Source: Phycisphaerae bacterium (GTDB taxonomy: Bacteria; Planctomycetota; Phycisphaerae; Phycisphaerales; UBA1924). Taken from it: 64,000 nt of DNA. Positions 54,510-62,785 of the stretch are shown piece by piece. The notes under the pieces were generated by a model. The model was not told where the DNA came from, did no database searches, and was given only the letters and a program-made list of their open reading frames with translations. Numbering within the stretch: the stretch's first letter is position 1; each line of letters opens with the position of its first letter. The stretch is taken from NCBI GenBank assembly GCA_014192545.1, contig BJHL01000010.1, positions 41,190-105,189 on the forward strand, in the 5' to 3' direction. Both the position numbers and the translations under genes were made by a program.

Positions 54510-55463
54510 ATGCGCATCTTCTGGGCACTCATCGCCCTGCTCATCCTGCTCGCCGCCGCCGCGATGTTCTTCACATCCAGCAAACCCCCACGCATCGCGC
54601 CACCCAACACACCCGCCACCACTCCTACACCACCAACCGCGCCGGCACCCGCGCCCACCGCTGACTCCGCGCCGCAAGCCGTCGCGCCCACAGCTCCGAC
54701 CCCCGCGCCCGCGCCAACAACCCCAACCACTCCCACTTCCACCCCCGCCGACCTCGCCGCCGCCGCAGATGCCGAGCAAGCCATCCTCGACTCCATCGCC
54801 GCCAAACACAGCGGCCCACAACACGCCGCCAAAACCACCAAGCCCTCCATCACCGACGGCAAAGAAAAACCCACCGTCGCCACCGACAAAACCGCCGCAG
54901 CCACAACACCCACCACCCCACCCACCCGCGCCCCCGCCAAAATCGGCGAATACACCGTCACCGGCGCAACCTTCCGCAACCGCGACGACGGCGCACTCGT
55001 CGTCGACGAAAAATACATCATCCGCGGCGAAGGCACGCAAGCCAAGCCCTACGTCGTCTCCTGGGAAATGCTCGTCGCCAGCGAAGGCGACTTCGATCCA
55101 AGCAAAGGCAAAAACACCATCCCCGAACGCGTCGCCATGCTGCACGACAAAGTCGTCACCATCACCGGCTACATCGCCTTCCCCCTCATGACCCCCAAGC
55201 CCACCGAACTGCTCATGATGCTCAACCAATGGGACGGCTGCTGCATGGGCGTCCCCCCCACGCCCTACGACGCCATCGAAGTCAAAATCAACAAACCCGT
55301 CTCCGGCGACGCCCGCTTCGCCATCAACGGCACCGTCCGCGGCACCTTCAAAGTCGAGCCGTATGTGACCAAGACTCCCACGGTGAGCTGGCTGAACGGG
55401 CTGTACCTTATGGAAAATGCGGAGTTTGCGGCCGCGGATATCGGCGCGGGGGCGGGGAGCTAA
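54510..55463 (+). CDS. DUF3299-like anchored protein
   Basis: From the ATG at 54510 the 317-residue protein has one N-terminal membrane helix (IFWALIALLILLAAAAMFF), a long Pro/Thr/Ala-rich linker at about 28-140, and a C-terminal domain with WEMLVASEGDFDPS, ITGYIAFPLMTP and NQWDGCCMGVPPTPYDAIEV. The double Cys followed by a Pro-rich turn recalls DUF3299. DUF3299 proteins are found beside ABC transporter genes, and from memory zinc-regulated loci in Vibrio have similar content. The neighbours fit that pattern. A role in metal uptake is inferred only. Confidence 0.75.
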   Translation: MRIFWALIALLILLAAAAMFFTSSKPPRIAPPNTPATTPTPPTAPAPAPTADSAPQAVAPTAPTPAPAPTTPTTPTSTPADLAAAADAEQAILDSIAAKHSGPQHAAKTTKPSITDGKEKPTVATDKTAAATTPTTPPTRAPAKIGEYTVTGATFRNRDDGALVVDEKYIIRGEGTQAKPYVVSWEMLVASEGDFDPSKGKNTIPERVAMLHDKVVTITGYIAFPLMTPKPTELLMMLNQWDGCCMGVPPTPYDAIEVKINKPVSGDARFAINGTVRGTFKVEPYVTKTPTVSWLNGLYLMENAEFAAADIGAGAGS

Positions 55464-55527
55464 GGGAGCTCTACTGGCGCCCGTGTGCGCCGTGGATCAG
55501 CATGTGTTGTGCAGACGAGATGGTCGC

Positions 55528-57012
55528 ATGGTCTACGAAACTCCCAAAGGCACTGTTGTTTACTTCAACGTCGAGGGTGGTGATCCGGCGCTTGTCACGA
55601 AGTTGAAGTTGTCGCAGGACAGGTTCAAGGGCAATGAGCTCAAGCTGAGTGATCGGCGATGGCCTGCGATTCTCGAAGCGGTGGCCAACAAGTCCATCAC
55701 GTTGCACGTTTTCTGGTTCCGTGAGCCACCACCTGTAACCAGTACGTGGTATGAGCTGGATCCCCGGAGCACTTTCAAGTCACCCGCGCGACCACCCAAG
55801 AACACGTCGCTCGCCTATCAGTCTCAGGGTGGCCGCATGATCGCGAGCGAGCGTTTCATGGCTGCGGTCAAGGACAACGGTCTGACGGGTGCGACCTTCC
55901 TGCTTCTTGATGCTCGAACGCCGACTGGAGTGGAACGGTGGTACGAAGTCTTTGCAATGCATCCGCTTGGGCGGGGCATCGATCACCCCTTGCTTGACAG
56001 CAAGTCGTATGACCGCGAGTGCCATCGAGACATGTCGCGCGAGACACTCGCGAAACTTCGCTACGGGGAGCAGCGCTTTCATCGGGCGTTATTTCGTCAG
56101 GGTGTTTCATTCGCTGATCCGGTTTTTCGTGCGCTGATCAACCATCCTTGCTCGGCGAAGAGCCAGCTTTTCGGCGCGGACTCTCCTGACTGTGCGAGCT
56201 TCGCGACGGAGTGCGCACCAGCCGTTGATTTTGCCTATACCGGTTGGCCCATGAATGAGCCCGACGATGCAGGCCTACTGCCACGTCGACGTTCACTTGC
56301 GTGTACACATCGTGCACGCGAAGCGCTGATCGCGGCTGGGGTCATGACACCTCGTGAGTTCACGCCGTATGTCATGCTTTCCGCCGATACGGCAACAGGC
56401 ACCGTATGTGATCGTGCGTATCCGGCTACATTGCCGCTGCCGGCGTACACGGCTGACGAAGCCCGCTTGGAACATGCACGCCGCACGGCGGCGCACGTTG
56501 ACAAGCCTGCGGCCGCCGAGCCGCGAGCGCCCAAGACGGTGAATGCGATGATGTCGTTGCTCCAAGCCAGTGCGAAGCAGCACGGCTGGAAGCCCATGGG
56601 GGCGACACGCGCATTTGGAACGTTGCAGCAGAGCGAACTCTTCGCGATGGCGCCGGCGAACTGGGCTGAGCTGTTTGCGCACTTGCCTGCGGATGTCAGC
56701 GATGAGTCGGATGAATCGCCGGTGCCTTCGTGTGAAGTTGTCCAGCCCGCGTGGAACACATGGATGGTCGATGATCAGGATCGGAGCGCGACGACGAGCC
56801 CATCGCGTCGCGATCTCGTTCTCGCGGAGTCGGGGTATGGCGACTGGTTCAGTGTGCGCATTCCGAAGGACAAGCCGCCTCGTGACGCGAAAGTGACGCA
56901 CTGGGATCACGAAACCCTGATCGCCGTACACACCTGGCCCACCGTCATCGCCTTCGCGTTTGATCTCATGCTCTCCGCCGAGCAAGCGGCGGCGAGCCGC
57001 AGAGGATCGTGA
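55528..57012 (+). CDS. Protein with SMI1/KNR4-like C-terminal domain
   Basis: The ATG at 55528 gives 494 residues; an upstream open stretch looks non-coding. The C-terminal part (LVLAESGYGDWFSVRIPKD, then VTHWDHETLIAVHTWPTVIAFAFDLML) has the pattern of the SMI1/KNR4 superfamily. The N-terminal part (KGTVVYFNVEGGDPALVTKL to FMAAVKDNGLTGATFLLLDA) is not recognised, though FMAAVKDNGLTGATF recalls immunity-like proteins. Seven or so Cys are scattered. SMI1/KNR4 proteins often protect against polymorphic toxins, but no toxin gene is nearby. It uses less biased codons than the transporter genes before it. Confidence 0.7.
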   Translation: MVYETPKGTVVYFNVEGGDPALVTKLKLSQDRFKGNELKLSDRRWPAILEAVANKSITLHVFWFREPPPVTSTWYELDPRSTFKSPARPPKNTSLAYQSQGGRMIASERFMAAVKDNGLTGATFLLLDARTPTGVERWYEVFAMHPLGRGIDHPLLDSKSYDRECHRDMSRETLAKLRYGEQRFHRALFRQGVSFADPVFRALINHPCSAKSQLFGADSPDCASFATECAPAVDFAYTGWPMNEPDDAGLLPRRRSLACTHRAREALIAAGVMTPREFTPYVMLSADTATGTVCDRAYPATLPLPAYTADEARLEHARRTAAHVDKPAAAEPRAPKTVNAMMSLLQASAKQHGWKPMGATRAFGTLQQSELFAMAPANWAELFAHLPADVSDESDESPVPSCEVVQPAWNTWMVDDQDRSATTSPSRRDLVLAESGYGDWFSVRIPKDKPPRDAKVTHWDHETLIAVHTWPTVIAFAFDLMLSAEQAAASRRGS

Positions 57013-57016
57013 AAGC

Positions 57017-57403
57017 TCACACCCCCGGCACATCCGCACACTCCGGACACCTCGCCGTCTTCGCAAGATTCGACCTGTCATACCCGCATTGCAAGCACCA
57101 ACCGTTGATCCGCCGGTGCTCAAACACAGGACACGGCCCATTGGCGTAGCGATGAAACCGCGCGAACCCCCACGCCGCCAGAAGCCCAACCAGAACCAGC
57201 CCGCCAAACTCTGCAAACGATCGCAGCGTCGGAGGCGAGCGCGATGCAATCACCGAAAGCACCCACAAAACAACCAGCAAACCCAGACATGTGCACACAA
57301 GCGTTGCAACCCACATGCCGCATCGCAGCAAAAACCACCGCAGCCCCGTCGGCAGGAACCATCGCTTCGTGTTGGACTTTGCATTCTCCATTCCAGCAAT
57401 CAT
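57017..57403 (-). CDS. Small membrane protein with zinc-ribbon motif, tandem copy 1
   Basis: 128 residues with two hydrophobic segments (GMWVATLVCTCLGLLVVLWVL and FGGLVLVGLLAAWGFARF) and a C-terminal ribbon CLQCGYDRSNLAKTARCPEC. The neighbour at 57.4-57.8 kb has the same ribbon and ending (PGV/PGG after DV), so the two are tandem duplicates. The gene is convergent with the SMI1-like gene, five bases between stops. Its function is unknown. An in-frame ATG at 57391 is an alternative start. Confidence 0.72.
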   Translation of the reverse strand: MIAGMENAKSNTKRWFLPTGLRWFLLRCGMWVATLVCTCLGLLVVLWVLSVIASRSPPTLRSFAEFGGLVLVGLLAAWGFARFHRYANGPCPVFEHRRINGWCLQCGYDRSNLAKTARCPECADVPGV

Positions 57404-57415
57404 CCAACCCCGCCC

Positions 57416-57802
57416 TCATCCCCCCGGCACATCCCCACATTCCGGACACGCCGCAACCTTCGCAAGACTCGACCTGTCATACCCGCACCGCATGCACAAG
57501 CCATGTGCCCGCCGCCGATCAAACTCGCGCCGTTGCCGCGTCGCAAAAAGTATCAGCGCGGTAATGCCCCAACCCACCAACGCCATCAGCACCACCAGCG
57601 TACCAAAAATCGTAATCGGCCGCGCACGCGGCGACGAATTCGGCACCACCGCCTGCATGCTCCAAACAACAAGCACAACCACGAGCGCCGCCACGCTCAT
57701 TATCAACACATAAATCCCAACACTCCGCAAGCGGCCACGCCCCGCAAGTGTCTTCCCACCGCGCCCGCCATCGTGCTTGGCTTTCTGCTGCTCTGCCATC
57801 AT
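57416..57802 (-). CDS. Small membrane protein with zinc-ribbon motif, tandem copy 2
   Basis: From the ATG at 57802 (GGGGTGGA upstream) the product has 128 residues: a basic head (EQQKAKHDGGRGGKTLAGRG), two hydrophobic helices (VGIYVLIMSVAALVVVLVVWSM and ITIFGTLVVLMALVGWGITALIL) and the ribbon CMRCGYDRSSLAKVAACPECGDVPG. It shares its ribbon with tandem copy 1, twelve bases downstream. A related ribbon ends the 34-kb gene. The conserved part is the Cys4 ribbon; the membrane part differs between copies. Confidence 0.72.
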   Translation of the reverse strand: MMAEQQKAKHDGGRGGKTLAGRGRLRSVGIYVLIMSVAALVVVLVVWSMQAVVPNSSPRARPITIFGTLVVLMALVGWGITALILFATRQRREFDRRRAHGLCMRCGYDRSSLAKVAACPECGDVPGG

Positions 57803-57970
57803 TCCACCCCGCTCGCTTGACCGCATCCACACATCGCGCCACCCGCAACCATCACCCCCACTCTCCCAACAACGATACCGATACTATTACACGAACACGC
57901 AAAGCCGCCGCGCCGCCTCCGCCGCCATCTTGAGCCGCACAGCACGCGCAGCACCAGGGGAGCAGCCATC

Positions 57971-58414
57971 ATGTCAGTGATGCAACTATCAGGGTCCATC
58001 CAAAAATCACCCAAGCACACGCCCGTGTTGCCGCTCTTCGCGGTTTCAGCAGCCATGCTCACCGCGCTGCTCGCCCTCGTCATCACACTCTTCATGGGCC
58101 CAAAGTCCATCGAAATCTCCAAAGACTTCGGCATGCAACTCTCGCCCACCACCATGCAATTCTTCCGCCTCACCACCTGGCTCACCGGCACCACCGCCCC
58201 CGCCACCTTCCCCGCCTGGCCGCTCGTGCTGGTCGCACTCAGCATCACCACCGCCGGCCTCTACGGCATGTGCTTCCTGCCCCGCCAGCGCGCCGCCGCG
58301 ATCATCATCGCCCTGGCCATCCTTCTCTTCACCCTGCTCTACCTGCTCATCGCCTTCGTATCAGTCTTTACCCAACTGACAACGATGATCAACTCCCTGC
58401 AAGGCAACCCCTGA
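57971..58414 (+). CDS. Small polytopic membrane protein
   Basis: 147 residues; the ATG follows GGGGAGCAGCC. Three to four hydrophobic segments: LPLFAVSAAMLTALLALVITLFM, FPAWPLVLVALSITTAGLYGM and AAAIIIALAILLFTLLYLLIAFV. The ending VFTQLTTMINSLQGN resembles the last turn of type II secretion F-type proteins but the protein is far too short for that family. No function can be given. It diverges from the zinc-ribbon pair; the 168-base gap is the shared promoter region. Confidence 0.65.
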   Translation: MSVMQLSGSIQKSPKHTPVLPLFAVSAAMLTALLALVITLFMGPKSIEISKDFGMQLSPTTMQFFRLTTWLTGTTAPATFPAWPLVLVALSITTAGLYGMCFLPRQRAAAIIIALAILLFTLLYLLIAFVSVFTQLTTMINSLQGNP

Positions 58415-58467
58415 CCAGAGCGACCGAACACAAACTCCATACGCCGCTCCGCACCATTGCGCCATCG

Positions 58468-59004
58468 TCAACACGCATGCCCATGCCAAATCCAGTGGAA
58501 TAACGCATGCGGCTTCATCCGCTCGAACGTCTCGTCAATCGTCCCCGCTGGCAGCGGCTCATCGTCGCCATAAGTCACAACCGACCGATTCGAGACCAGT
58601 CGTTCATCCAGCGACCACACGCCGCGCCGCCGCGCGCGCCTGCGTGCGATGATGGGAACAGCGACAAGCCACTCGCGCAGCCAATACCACCTGAATCCTT
58701 CCGCAGTCACACGAATCGACATGATGCAGCCCGTCGGGCTCACCATCACGCGCCCCAGTTGCATCTCGCGCTGCGTGCACACCCACTGTCCCGCCCACAA
58801 CAACTCTTCCGCAACCGCCTGCGTAAAGCACGGGCTCGGTAGCGACGCCCGCATCGCAAGTTGCTCGGCGTTCGGCCACCACACCGCCGGCGGCCAACCA
58901 CGCATCCCCGGAGAGTTCCGGCACGTCATCGAAATAAGCACCGATCGATACATCCCCGGCACCTGCTCCAATTGCCTCGCGCTGCTCCATTCGCAAACGC
59001 GCAC
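58468..59004 (-). CDS. Hypothetical protein, 178 residues
   Basis: I do not recognise a family. From the GTG at 59004 (GAGGGTGG upstream) the frame is rich in G and C at third positions throughout, as in real genes here, while the competing frames are not. The chain is Trp- and Met-rich with a basic stretch (ARRRARRRG). TQREMQLGRVMVSPTGCIMS and a hydrophobic WYWLREWLVAVPII segment suggest a beta-rich core and a possible membrane contact. It is followed upstream by the FmdB-like gene on the same strand, 54 bases away. Confidence 0.6.
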   Translation of the reverse strand: MRVCEWSSARQLEQVPGMYRSVLISMTCRNSPGMRGWPPAVWWPNAEQLAMRASLPSPCFTQAVAEELLWAGQWVCTQREMQLGRVMVSPTGCIMSIRVTAEGFRWYWLREWLVAVPIIARRRARRRGVWSLDERLVSNRSVVTYGDDEPLPAGTIDETFERMKPHALFHWIWHGHAC

Positions 59005-59058
59005 CCACCCTCAGCTATTCCGGTACTTCGTCTCTCCGGTACTCCGGTACTCTCTTCT

Positions 59059-59361
59059 TCAATCCTCCGCCGAAATACTCTTCGGTCCCTCTTTCCCCGC
59101 CACCCGCTCCATATATCCCTTCCCCTTGCGCTCATACTTCGTGAACCCCATCCGCTCCAGGTTCGCGTTGCTCAGTTGGCTCTTGCCCTTCATGTCGCTC
59201 CACTTGCCCGCAATCGCCGGCGCGACAATCGCCCGCCGACACGGCTTGCCCGTGCCCGGCTGCTTGGTGAAGGCATCGTCCTTCATCATCTGCACCGCTT
59301 CAAAGGTCTCGCCCGTAGGCGTGCCGGTTTTGTCGAGGATTTCGTAGACGTAGGTGGGCAT
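59059..59361 (-). CDS. FmdB-like protein without the zinc cysteines
   Basis: The 100-residue product starts MPTYVYEILDKTGTPTGETFE and continues AVQMMKDDAF, which parallels the FmdB family start (MPTYEYxCxxCGxxFE...). The two CxxC pairs that bind zinc in FmdB are absent here; only one Cys (KPCRR) remains. The C-terminal half is basic and Gly/Lys-rich (SQLSNANLERMGFTKYERKG). Role unknown. The ATG at 59361 sits ahead of an 8-bp tandem array (59373-59410). Confidence 0.72.
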   Translation of the reverse strand: MPTYVYEILDKTGTPTGETFEAVQMMKDDAFTKQPGTGKPCRRAIVAPAIAGKWSDMKGKSQLSNANLERMGFTKYERKGKGYMERVAGKEGPKSISAED

Positions 59362-59372
59362 GGAGAAGAGTA

Positions 59373-59410
59373 GTAACGAAGTGACGAAGTGACGGAGTAA
59401 CGAAGTAAAG
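59373..59410 (-). repeat. 8-bp tandem array GTGACGAA, upstream of the FmdB-like gene
   Basis: Units GTAACGAA, GTGACGAA, GTGACGGA, GTAACGAA and GTAAAG run in register. It faces the inverted array at 59437-59466, so the two can pair as a hairpin. Confidence 0.8.
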
Positions 59411-59436
59411 GCAAATACGCAAGGCCAAATGTCTCT

Positions 59437-59466
59437 ACTTCGTCACTCCGTCACTCCGTCACTTCT
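59437..59466 (-). repeat. 8-bp tandem array ACTCCGTC at the SRPBCC stop codon
   Basis: Units ACTTCGTC, ACTCCGTC, ACTCCGTC and ACTTCT end on the stop codon (59465-59467) of the minus-strand SRPBCC gene. Read in gene direction the array follows the stop at once. Confidence 0.85.
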
Positions 59467-59977
59467 ACCCCAACTTCGCCTTCATCGCAACCGCCATCCG
59501 CTTCAGGTAATAGTCATACCCACAGGACAACTTCATGATGGCCCGCGGAATCGCGCTTTTGATGGTCCCCTCTTCCGTCACTGTCAGCTTCGTCTGCCCG
59601 TTGCCCACATCCTCAAAAACATGATCCCAGGTTCCCGTAAACGGCCCATTGTCATCAACAATCGTCCGCACCACTCGGCTGGGCGCCTCACTGATCGTCT
59701 CACGAAGCACAAACGAATTGCGCCCCATGTGCTGCCGAAACACCCGCTTGCCATCCTGCTCGGGCAATATCTCCACCTTGGTGATGTCCTCGAGCCACTC
59801 GGGAAATTGCTCCGCCGCGTTCACAAGCTCCCACACCCTCTCCCGCGGCGCATTGACCACAACGCTCACGCTCGCCGTATGCGTCGCCGGCAACATCGAG
59901 CCGTAAATGCCCACCACACCCGCCAACAAAATCAGCAGGCCCACGATCGAAATGATGATATAAGTAATCATGCGCAT
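59465..59977 (-). CDS. SRPBCC (START-like) family protein, membrane-anchored
   Basis: From the ATG at 59977 the 170-residue protein has one N-terminal helix (ITYIIISIVGLLILLAGVVGI) and then an SRPBCC fold: HTASVSVVVNAPRERVWELV, FPEWLEDITKVEI, SEAPSRVVRTIVDDNGPFTGTWDHVFE and a long C-terminal helix (AIMKLSCGYDYYLKRMAVAMK). Such proteins bind hydrophobic ligands in a cavity; the ligand is unknown. The longer reading from 60013 begins inside a tandem array and is not used. The 60.07-kb lipoprotein gene lies upstream on the same strand. Confidence 0.82.
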   Translation of the reverse strand: MRMITYIIISIVGLLILLAGVVGIYGSMLPATHTASVSVVVNAPRERVWELVNAAEQFPEWLEDITKVEILPEQDGKRVFRQHMGRNSFVLRETISEAPSRVVRTIVDDNGPFTGTWDHVFEDVGNGQTKLTVTEEGTIKSAIPRAIMKLSCGYDYYLKRMAVAMKAKLG

Positions 59978-60009
59978 AACAGTAGAAAGCCACCCAACCA
60001 CCACCCCCT

Positions 60010-60081
60010 TCACCCTCTCACCGCTTCACCCCCTCACTCCCCCACCTCTTCACTTCGTCACTCCGTCACTTCTTCACTTCC
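60010..60081 (-). repeat. Nine-unit degenerate 8-bp array TCACnnCn
   Basis: Nine consecutive octamers in one register (TCACCCTC, TCACCGCT, TCACCCCC, TCACTCCC, CCACCTCT, TCACTTCG, TCACTCCG, TCACTTCT, TCACTTCC). The eighth-ninth units run through the stop codon (60074-60076) of the minus-strand lipoprotein gene, so the last few codons of that gene are repeat-derived or repeat-like. Confidence 0.8.
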
Positions 60082-60709
60082 TCTTCCACTTCATCACCGG
60101 CCCACTCGTCACCTTCCCCCCCTGAAAGTGCTTCCACGTCTGCATGTAGTGATTGTCATCCACAAACGTCAGCACCACCTCGCCCATATACCCCTGATCT
60201 GCCGACGTCAGGTTGCTCACTTCATCAAACTGGAAATGAATCTCATTCGCTGCGTGGTTGTGCCCATCGTTCAGTTCGGCTTCCATCCGCGGCTGGTTCC
60301 CAATCGCGCAGTAATGCGTCATCACCAGTTCATCGCCATCCATGTGATACACATTCGTCATCTCATGCTCACTGCCCGGGAACATGATGTCGCGCACGAT
60401 GCTCCCGCCGCTGGTCACCTTGATGATGCTCGTCTGCGGCGGCCCTTGCTGGGCAATCTCTTCCGCCGTCATGTCCATGATCCACTCGCCCTCAAGCTTC
60501 GCCACGCGTCCAAACAATGCAGCACGCGTCGCCGGGTCCGCAGCCTTCGTCACTTCAGGCGCGTCACCATGGGCGTGATCCACATAGTCCGCCCGCTCGC
60601 ACTCATCCCCATCACACTCCACATGGCGATGTGCCGCACAGGCAGCCAGCAGCGAAGCAACAGTCGTCAACCCGGTCACGGCGATCACGGTAAAAATGCG
60701 AGTCTTCAT
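60074..60709 (-). CDS. Lipoprotein of unknown function (DUF1579-like)
   Basis: From the ATG at 60709 the 211-residue product has a lipoprotein signal (FTVIAVTGLTTVASLLAACAAH), followed by a short His/Asp/Glu-rich region (CDGDECERADYVDHAHGD). The main domain (GRVAKLEGEWIMDMTAEEI, SGGSIVRDIMFPGSEHEMTNVYHMDGDELVMTHYCAIGNQPRM and VLTFVDDNHYMQTW) is a lipocalin-like beta barrel similar to DUF1579 proteins. The His-rich region could bind metal. Its last codons (KWKRK) run into the 8-bp array. Confidence 0.78.
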   Translation of the reverse strand: MKTRIFTVIAVTGLTTVASLLAACAAHRHVECDGDECERADYVDHAHGDAPEVTKAADPATRAALFGRVAKLEGEWIMDMTAEEIAQQGPPQTSIIKVTSGGSIVRDIMFPGSEHEMTNVYHMDGDELVMTHYCAIGNQPRMEAELNDGHNHAANEIHFQFDEVSNLTSADQGYMGEVVLTFVDDNHYMQTWKHFQGGKVTSGPVMKWKRK

Positions 60710-60822
60710 ACCCGGGAATATACCGGATATTCCCACTTTCCGCAAGGTGCACAACCGGGGGAACTACGTCGTCAGTCCAAAATCTCCCCACGCGCAAATC
60801 ACTCACTTCCCACCCGTCAACC

Positions 60823-61539
60823 TCACTCCGAAACACGATTGAGTTCCACATCCTTCACCGTCAGCCCCGCCCGGTGAGCAATCAGGGCCAGCTTCACCCG
60901 ATCATCAACCGCCAGTTTCAGCCCAATTGACTTGCGATGCGAAATAATCGTGTGTTCGCTGCGAAAAAGCAACTTGGCGATGTCCTTCACGCTAAGCCCC
61001 TGCCCCAGCAGCGCCATCACCTCGAGCTCTCGCGGGCTCAACGCATCCAGCACGCCCAGGTTCGCCACGTTGGAATCAATCCACTCGTAATCGCCCTTCG
61101 CCAGTTCTTCCGCGTCCTCCGACGATTCAGCCCGCCGAGTAATGGTCAAGAACAAATCCGGCGCATCGCCTTCCCGATCGATCGGGTAGATATACGTAAA
61201 GTGCTGCTGCCCGCGCCAAATGTTCCGCAACAAAACCGCCTTCCCCGAAACCCGAATCCGCTGCAACAACGCAATCCGTTCCTTCGTCCAGTCATCAGGC
61301 ATGTGGTCCGACCACGTCCGTCCGATGTACCGCTCCGCCTTCGCGTCCGGCCCATGAAAAATCCGCGCCAACTGGTCATTCAGATAAAGCAATCGACCTT
61401 CTAGCGTAATAAGCGCCACACCCGTACTCGGCTCGCTCGTCAGCGCACCCCACACCGCCTCCAGCATGGGCTCACTCGCACCAAGCTCATTTAGTGGATT
61501 TTCAGAAGCATGTTGATCCGGCCTCGATGTATCACCCAT
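60823..61539 (-). CDS. PAS domain LuxR-type transcription regulator
   Basis: About 238 residues. An N-terminal PAS domain at about 25-135 (EPSTGVALITLEGRLLYLNDQLARIF, then FTYIYPIDREGDAPDLFLTI) is followed by a LuxR/GerE helix-turn-helix (DALSPRELEVMALLGQGLSVKDIAKLLFRSEHTIISHRKSIGLKL). There is no receiver domain, so the PAS part would sense the signal. It diverges from the ribBA-like gene, only 40 bases away, and may control it. Which of two nearby ATGs (61545, 61539) is used is open. Confidence 0.88.
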   Translation of the reverse strand: MGDTSRPDQHASENPLNELGASEPMLEAVWGALTSEPSTGVALITLEGRLLYLNDQLARIFHGPDAKAERYIGRTWSDHMPDDWTKERIALLQRIRVSGKAVLLRNIWRGQQHFTYIYPIDREGDAPDLFLTITRRAESSEDAEELAKGDYEWIDSNVANLGVLDALSPRELEVMALLGQGLSVKDIAKLLFRSEHTIISHRKSIGLKLAVDDRVKLALIAHRAGLTVKDVELNRVSE

Positions 61540-61579
61540 ACCCAAAGTTTAGCGACGCCAGTATGTCAACAATCCGCCA

Positions 61580-62785
61580 ATGCCATTTAGTTCCATCGAT
61601 GACGTACTCGCCGATCTCCGCGCCGGAAAAATGATCGTCCTGACCGACGACGAAAATCGTGAAAACGAGGGCGACCTCGTTCTGCCCGCACAGTTCGTCA
61701 CGCCCGAAGCCGTCACTTTCATGCTGGGCAAGGCCATGGGCTACATGTGCCTTTCCCTCACCGAGGAAGACTGCGACCGCCTCAACCTGCACCCCCAAGG
61801 CAGCGTCAACACCAGCGTCCGCGGCACCGCCTTCACCGTCAGCATCGACCTGCACCCGCGCTTCGGCGGCACCACCGGAGTCTCCGCCAAAGAACGCGCC
61901 AAGTGCATTCAAATGGCCATCGACAAAAATCTCACCGAAGCTGACTTCGTCCGCCCCGGCCACATCAATCCCCTCCGCAGCCGCGATGGGGGCGTCCTCG
62001 TCCGCACAGGCCAAACCGAAGGCTCCGTCGATCTCTGCCGCCTCGCAGGCCTCTACCCCGCCGCCGCCATCATCGAAATCATGAAGCCCGACGGCGAAAT
62101 GGCCCGCGTCCCCGACCTCGAAAAATTCTGCGCCGAGCACAACATCAAAATGTGCAGCGTCGCCCAAATCATCGAGTATCGCCTCCAGCGCCAAAGCCTC
62201 GTCAAACGCATCGGCCCCGACGAAGGCACCCCCATCACCACAAAATTCGGCCCCTTCACCATCCTCCTCTACGAAAGCGTCGTCGATCCCCTCCCCCACC
62301 TCGTCCTCCTGCCTTCCCACTCCGTCACTTCGTCACTTCGTCACTCCGTCACTCCCACGCTCGTCCGCATGCACCGCCGCAATCTCCTCGGCGACGTCTT
62401 CGGCGATCTCGCCAGCAGCCCCGAAGGCCCCAGCAGCGACACTCTCCACGCCGCCATGCGCATGATCCAAGCCGAAGGCCGCGGCGCGCTGGTCTACCTC
62501 CGCACCACCGGCCACCGCAGCGACGACAAAGCCATCACCGCCGTCACCGACCTCGAAGGCACGCTGCAAACCCTCCGCGCCAAATCACTCGACATCAACA
62601 CCCCCGACCTCTCCGGCATGGCCGACGCCGTGAGCAGCCGCATGCCCCTCCGCGACTTCGGCGTCGGCTGCCAAATCCTCCGCGACCTAGGCCTCACCAA
62701 ACTCCGCCTGCTCACCAACAGCACCCGTCCAATGCCCGGCATCGAAGCCTTCGGCCTCGACATCGTCGAACGAGTGGCGTGTCGG

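Noticed and set aside
59429..60877. 482-residue plus-strand open frame
   Set aside because: Antisense to the SRPBCC, lipoprotein and part of the LuxR gene, and it runs through the octamer arrays.
61540..61579. FMN riboswitch ahead of the RibBA-like gene
   Set aside because: Only 40 bases separate it from the divergent regulator gene, too short for the element, and no conserved part is seen.
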